A DNA stretch of 6,334 nucleotides from Candidatus Bathyarchaeota archaeon (GTDB taxonomy: Archaea > Thermoproteota > Bathyarchaeia > Bathyarchaeales > DTEX01): contig PIYJ01000058.1 of assembly GCA_003601725.1 (NCBI GenBank), positions 1 to 6,334 of the forward strand, in the 5' to 3' direction. A program made the translations under genes and the position numbers. This document shows positions 4,966-6,334 of this stretch, piece after piece (the stretch's first letter is position 1; every line of letters starts with the position of its first letter). The notes beneath the pieces are model-generated. The model saw only the letters and a program-made list of their open reading frames with translations, did not search any database and had not been told where the DNA came from.

Positions 4966-6012
4966 GTGCATACGAAGGGAAGAATGAAAGCTGCTTTCCT
5001 GTATAAGCCGATGGATATGAGAATAGAAGAGATTGAGATACCGAAGATAAGCTCAAACGAAGTTCTTATCAAAATGAAACGGGTAGGAATCTGCGGATCT
5101 GATGTCCATTTTTATCTACATGGACGCATAGCATCGTTCATCGTTAAGAACCCCTTAATATTAGGTCACGAATGCTCTGGAGAAATAGTAGAAATAGGCC
5201 ATGACGTTTCTAATCTAAAACCCGGTCAAAAAGTCGTCATAGAACCAGGCTTTGTATGCGGAAAATGTTTCTACTGCAGGTTAGGAAGATATAATCTCTG
5301 TAAAGACGTCAAATTTTATGGAGCGCCTCCTTTTCACGGGGCCTTCGCAGAATATGTAACGGCGCCAGAACAGAACGTCTATCCGATTCCAGAGAACATG
5401 TCGTATGAGGAGGGCGCTATGATTGAGCCTCTTGCAGTGGGGATGATGGCGGCGAAGATGGGGAAGGTAAGCGTCAATGACGCCGTCGCGGTGCTTGGAG
5501 CCGGCCCAATTGGACAGATGATACTTCAAGCAGCAAAAGTTCATGGAGCACCTGAGATCTACGTTACTGACGTTATTGGCTATAGATTGGAATATGCAAG
5601 AAAGTACGGCGCAAGCGAAGTCATCAATGCCGCCACTGAGGATGTCATTAACAGGATAAAGGATCTTACAGGGGATGAAGGCGTCGATGTTGTGATTGAT
5701 GCTTCAGGCGCTCCATCAGCAATTCGGCAGGCTGTTGAGATAGTCAGACCAGGCGGGCGGATCGTTCTTGTAGGTTATCCTTCAAGTGACGTTCCTCTCC
5801 CTATCGCTGAATTAATATCGAAAGAGCTGACCCTCCAAGGGATTCATAGATATGCGAATGTTTATCCAGCTGCGATAAAGGCAGTCTCTTCAGGTAAGGC
5901 GATAGTAAAGCCCTATGTCACTCATGTCTTTTCCTTTGAAAGGATACTGGAAGGATTTGAGACGCATATAAAGAAGATTGGGAATCCAATGAAGATCCAG
6001 ATTGCAATGTAA
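4966..6012 (+). CDS. Zinc-dependent sorbitol/polyol dehydrogenase (MDR family)
   Basis: This medium-chain dehydrogenase most likely oxidises polyols such as sorbitol or xylitol to ketoses with NAD in the cytoplasm (L-iditol 2-dehydrogenase type). Numbering from GTG 4966 (348 aa): VGICGSDVHFY (40-50), the GRI-xxFIVKxP stretch (53-63) and GHE (67-69) closely resemble animal sorbitol dehydrogenase. Catalytic zinc ligands are Cys43, His68, Glu69 and Glu154 (IEPLAVG). Unlike the animal enzyme, it keeps the structural-zinc cysteines Cys98, 101, 104 and 112. The Rossmann loop is GAGPIG (178-183), and Asp202 after the second strand points to NAD rather than NADP. The C-terminal HRYANVYPAAI and KPYVTHVFSFE segments also match sorbitol dehydrogenases. 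The frame is open back to 4831, but that would overlap the divergent gene; GTG 4966 has the best ribosome binding site, and ATG 4984 (342 aa, MKAAF start) is nearly as good. Other polyol or threonine-type substrates cannot be excluded. Confidence 0.92.
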   Translation: MHTKGRMKAAFLYKPMDMRIEEIEIPKISSNEVLIKMKRVGICGSDVHFYLHGRIASFIVKNPLILGHECSGEIVEIGHDVSNLKPGQKVVIEPGFVCGKCFYCRLGRYNLCKDVKFYGAPPFHGAFAEYVTAPEQNVYPIPENMSYEEGAMIEPLAVGMMAAKMGKVSVNDAVAVLGAGPIGQMILQAAKVHGAPEIYVTDVIGYRLEYARKYGASEVINAATEDVINRIKDLTGDEGVDVVIDASGAPSAIRQAVEIVRPGGRIVLVGYPSSDVPLPIAELISKELTLQGIHRYANVYPAAIKAVSSGKAIVKPYVTHVFSFERILEGFETHIKKIGNPMKIQIAM

Positions 6013-6256
6013 AATGGTCATGCAGCATACTGGCGTTGATGAAAGGAACCTACTCTGTCTATGCTTTTGTATCCATTTTTCATTAGATCTTGTTGTTGAA
6101 TCGTTCTTTTCGGCTCGTTTTTGGCTTAGAAGGCACGTTTTGAATGCTGAAATGTAGGCAAAGTCATGCAAAAAATGCTCTATGTGGACGCTAAATTGTA
6201 ACAATTGGTGATCTTAGTTATTAAGGTATTACTTTGGCACCAAATTCACCAAGCAC
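6013..6256. other. Intergenic stretch after the dehydrogenase, no supported gene
   Basis: No gene with a start signal was found. A plus-strand frame of 47 codons (6014-6157) has no ribosome binding site and reads as T-rich spacer. The stretch holds T-runs (6065-6068, 6076-6080 and around 6117-6121) that may end the dehydrogenase transcript, a copy of the 16-base string also found at 2193-2208, and a short palindrome AATTGT-A-ACAATT at 6194-6206 that could be an operator but has no evident partner gene. Confidence 0.5.
6065..6080 (+). terminator. T-rich candidate terminator after sorbitol dehydrogenase
   Basis: TTTTGTATCCATTTTT begins 52 bases after the dehydrogenase stop codon. Two T-runs in a short span are the usual archaeal termination pattern. 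No hairpin accompanies it. The same 16 bases occur at 2193-2208, where on the opposite strand they fall within the small ORF at 2127-2225. Confidence 0.3.
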
Positions 6257-6282
6257 CTCAAACGGTCTCAAATTAACTCAAA
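6257..6282. repeat. Three CTCAAA direct repeats at exact 10-bp spacing
   Basis: CTCAAA occurs at 6257-6262, 6267-6272 and 6277-6282, with four-base spacers CGGT and TTAA. The start points are exactly 10 bases apart, so the copies face the same side of the helix. Just before them, CACCAA occurs at 6238 and 6247 and CACC at 6254, continuing a period of 7-10 bases. Such phasing suits cooperative protein binding ahead of a gene at or beyond the right edge, but no function is shown. Confidence 0.5.
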
Positions 6283-6334
6283 TAATATGAGAAATCAGCG
6301 TTTCATCTTGTTGGCTAATCCTCTCCAGCCCATT
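6278..6334 (-). CDS. Possible C-terminal end of a minus-strand gene entering from the right edge
   Basis: Read leftward from the edge, this frame gives 18 codons of balanced make-up (NGLERISQQDETLISHII) ending in TGA at 6280 to 6278. The product cannot be identified from so little. A plus-strand frame from ATG 6287 is also open to the edge (16 codons, MRNQRFILLANPLQPI), without a ribosome binding site; at most one of the two is real. Confidence is low because a frame this short is often open by chance. Confidence 0.22.
   Translation of the reverse strand, partial: NGLERISQQDETLISHII

Noticed and set aside
6014..6157. 47-codon plus-strand frame right after sorbitol dehydrogenase
   Set aside because: It has no ribosome binding site, a T-rich and Cys/Phe-heavy translation, and covers the terminator-like T-runs; a chance open frame is likely.
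5890..6204. 104-codon minus-strand frame overlapping the dehydrogenase 3' end
   Set aside because: It has a TTG start with no ribosome binding site and overlaps a certain gene by over 100 bases, with no recognisable domain.

Overview
The window reads as part of an archaeal chromosome, probably from an uncultured Thermoproteota/Bathyarchaeia-like lineage. The evidence is a set of AT-rich TATA-like boxes placed about 25-35 bases before GGAGG-type ribosome binding sites, the AcoX-like archaeal form of ATP-NAD kinase, a MOFRL-type glycerate 2-kinase, and a single-anchor exported protein rich in N-glycosylation sequons. The lineage is inferred from gene style, not from a marker gene. I saw no mobile element, CRISPR array, tRNA or rRNA.

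Layout: (1) 1-774 is mostly non-coding. It holds a possible left-edge minus-strand gene start and a small plus-strand gene (447 onward) with a good promoter and ribosome binding site; an in-frame TGA cuts it into a 35-codon part and a 31-codon membrane-segment part. (2) 775-1884 (+) is an ATP-NAD kinase family protein. (3) 1885-2316 is a spacer that carries a convincing 32-codon minus-strand ORF (2127-2225), divergent from the next gene. (4) 2317-3705 (+) is glycerate 2-kinase. (5) 4873-3721 (-) is a two-gene operon: a membrane-anchored, PsbP/DcrB-like secreted-domain protein followed by a four-helix membrane protein, convergent with the kinase across 15 bases. (6) 4966-6012 (+) is a zinc-dependent sorbitol (polyol) dehydrogenase, divergent from the operon. 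(7) 6013-6334 is non-coding apart from possible gene ends at the right edge, and contains a 10-bp-phased CTCAAA repeat.

Function: three metabolic enzymes stand in one neighbourhood. The dehydrogenase oxidises polyols to ketoses with NAD; the glycerate kinase feeds glycerate into lower glycolysis as 2-phosphoglycerate; the NAD kinase homologue may act on the cofactor pool. A shared role in sugar/polyol use is plausible, but each gene appears to have its own promoter, so it is only an inference. No clearly new multi-gene system is visible. The most unusual items are the two small genes and the unidentified membrane operon.
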